Assembly: GCA_031553195.1 (NCBI GenBank)
Contig: JAVBLV010000118.1
Span: 1 to 15,817, forward strand
Direction: 5' to 3'
From: JAVBLV01 sp031553195
GTDB taxonomy: Bacteria; Bacteroidota; Bacteroidia; Bacteroidales; P3
DNA length: 15,817 nt
Shown here: in pieces, positions 14,472 through 15,817 of the stretch
Layout: each line of letters opens with the position of its first letter
How positions within the stretch are numbered: position 1 is the first letter of the stretch
Notes under the pieces: model-generated
What the model saw: the letters and a program-made list of their open reading frames with translations, nothing else
The model's database searches: none
Told to the model about the DNA's origin: nothing
Program-made: the position numbers and the translations under genes

Positions 14472-14672
14472 ATTGTCATTATTGCTGTCGAAAAGACAAA
14501 AATAGGACAAAAAAAGACAAAAAATCGTACCTAATTCGTACCCCTTTCTCTGATTTTCAAAAAGGGGGTATGATTTGTCCAAAATTGGCAGTGTCGTGTC
14601 CGAAATTGGCAGTCTGCATATAGCTCATTTTCAATAGTTAAAAACTAATTTTGCAACTTAAAAAATGAGATT
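14472..14672. promoter_or_regulatory. Attachment/control region of the second integrase
   Basis: Three GACAAAAA units start at 14495, 14506 and 14516, spaced about one helical turn. A stem CCCCTTT/AAAGGGG lies at 14541-14547 and 14561-14567. A 17-bp direct repeat (TGTCCAAAATTGGCAGT at 14576-14592, TGTCCGAAATTGGCAGT at 14597-14613, one mismatch) repeats at 21 bases, two helical turns. A perfect -7 element TAATTTTG lies at 14646-14653, with no clear -33 box. The layout suits arm-type integrase sites and an activator- or repressor-controlled promoter. Confidence 0.5.
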
Positions 14673-15698
14673 ATGAAGACGACATTCCGTATTCTTTTCT
14701 ACCTGAAAAGAGACAAACCAAGAAAAAACGGCAACTTTCCTATCAACTGCCGGATTACCATTAATGGCACCATATCCCAATTCAGCACTAAAGTAGAAAT
14801 TGATCCTCAACTGTGGGATGTTAAAGCCTCTAAAGCTATTGGACGCCCTAAGGATGTTTCAGAAATTAATATGGTATTAGACGGTATAAAGGCATCCCTC
14901 TATAGAATATATCACAATTTACAGGAAAAGGACAATGTTGTGAATGCTGAAAAAGTCAGGAATACTTTTTTGGGAATTGGTTCAGATGATGCGGCTTATA
15001 GCTTAATGTCTCTGTTTGAAAAACACAATGAAGATTATAAAAATCTGGCAGGAATCTCGAAAAGCCATTCCTGTTATCAAAAGTACGAAAGAGCAAAAAG
15101 AGTAATCCAATCTTTCATGGAATATAAGTATAAGAAGTCCGATATAGCATTGAAGGATATTAACCATGTTTTTGTGTACGACTTGGAAATATATTTAAGA
15201 AGTGTACGGCATATTGCACAAAATACGGCTGCTAAATATTTGCAGAGGTTGAGAAAGGTATTATTCTTGGCAAAGAATAATGGTTGGATTGTTCAAGACC
15301 CGTTTTTCAACTTTAAAATTCGTTTTGAAAGAACAGATAGAGGGTACTTATTACAAGAAGAATTAAATGCAATCATACTAAAGGATATGCCAAGTAAAAG
15401 GTTGGAACAGGTACGGGATGTTTTCGCTTTTTCTTGTTATACCGGACTTAGTTATTCAGATTTAGCAAAATTGAGTAAAGATGATATAAAGAAGTCTTTC
15501 GACGGCAACCTTTGGATTATGATTAAACGTCAAAAAACAAATGTTCCTTCCAATATTCCTCTTTTGGATATTCCTAAAGCAATTTTAGAGAAATATCAAA
15601 CAGATGATAAACTATTACCAGTTTATAGTAATCAAAAAATTAATGACTATCTGAAAGAGATTGCCGCTATTTGTGGAATTATACTTCCCGCGGGGTAA
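14673..15698 (+). pseudogene. Second tyrosine integrase, C-terminally truncated
   Basis: The first 336 residues are a normal Bacteroides-type tyrosine integrase: an arm-binding N-terminus (MKTTFRILFYLKRDKPRKNG), a core-binding domain (about 105-205) and the start of the catalytic domain, with TGLSYSDL (257-264, Ser260 in place of the first Arg, as in IntDOT-type enzymes) and Lys288 in RQKTN. Related proteins are about 400-410 residues long. Here homology ends after ICGI (Ile336, 15678-15680), and five unrelated codons lead to a stop. The HxxR box, the second His and the Tyr nucleophile are missing, so it cannot recombine DNA. The cause is probably the insertion that begins at about 15681. It faces away from the tRNA-Asn end and would have served a second element to the right. 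Confidence 0.85.
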
Positions 15699-15817
15699 AA
15701 TTGTGAGTTGAGTTAACAAAAAATAAGCACCTTTGTAAGAAACCCCTCATTTCAAAGATGCTTAAAGAAATAAATTTATCCGAAGATGAAATTCGGAAGC
15801 TAAATTACGAAAGATTT
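15681..15817 (+). mobile_element. Left end of an insertion sequence inside the second integrase (partial)
   Basis: The integrase frame is lost at about 15680, and 80 bases later a new gene starts on the same strand and runs off the window. A leader with CCCGCGGG (15687-15694) and an AT-rich stretch precedes it. A TA dinucleotide lies at the junction (15680-15683), as IS630/Tc1-type elements require, but the family is not proven. The right end and its inverted repeat are outside the window. Confidence 0.5.
15758..15817 (+). CDS. Probable transposase, N-terminal 20 codons (partial)
   Basis: An ATG at 15758 opens a frame that stays open to the last base: MLKEINLSEDEIRKLNYERF. The sequence is a charged helical start of the kind seen at the beginning of IS630-type HTH transposases. 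This assignment rests on 20 residues and on the position just inside a disrupted gene, so it is tentative. The gene continues beyond the window. Confidence 0.45.
   Translation, partial: MLKEINLSEDEIRKLNYERF

Overview
The window is AT-rich DNA from a member of the Bacteroidetes, most likely a gut-type Bacteroidales (Bacteroides, Parabacteroides or Dysgonomonas). The evidence is the promoter style (TTG or TTTG near -33 with TAnnTTTG near -7, seen several times), the weak or absent Shine-Dalgarno sequences, the integrase type and the mobilization/primase gene set. Species cannot be set from the sequence.

Most of the window (from before base 1 to about 14355) looks like one integrative mobilizable element of the NBU/Tn4555 kind, with all genes on the minus strand. 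Read from its right end, it carries a tyrosine integrase (12957-14183) behind a promoter with a perfect palindromic operator. Next is a two-gene accessory module: an AlbA_2/ATPase-like/winged-helix protein and a divergent class III nucleotidyl-cyclase-like protein. Then come a helix-turn-helix regulator flanked by 12-bp iteron pairs, an excisionase-like HTH protein, an SF3-like helicase, a Toprim primase-like protein, a palindromic oriT candidate, MobC, a MobA/VirD2-type relaxase and a membrane-anchored coiled-coil protein. The last gene in view, behind its own Bacteroides-type promoter, is a 1521-residue fusion of a SEDS (RodA/FtsW) glycosyltransferase with a class B penicillin-binding protein.

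The right end of the element is marked by the 3' half of a tRNA-Asn(GUU) gene, from the anticodon loop to the discriminator base, at 14356-14399. It is read as an attachment site and is followed by a strong terminator. No second copy of that tRNA end is seen to the left, so the left end is probably outside the window. The SEDS-PBP gene would then be cargo of the mobile element; this is an inference.

To the right of the tRNA fragment a second region begins: phased A-tracts, a 17-bp direct repeat and a second tyrosine integrase reading rightwards. That integrase has lost its C-terminal catalytic part where other DNA begins, probably an insertion sequence whose transposase starts at 15758 and runs off the window. 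The tRNA-Asn locus thus appears to have collected two elements in tandem.

The parts fit an element that excises (integrase plus HTH excisionase), copies itself (primase, helicase, iterons), is nicked at oriT by relaxase/MobC and transferred by a helper conjugative element, while carrying a signalling or defence-like pair and a cell-wall synthase.
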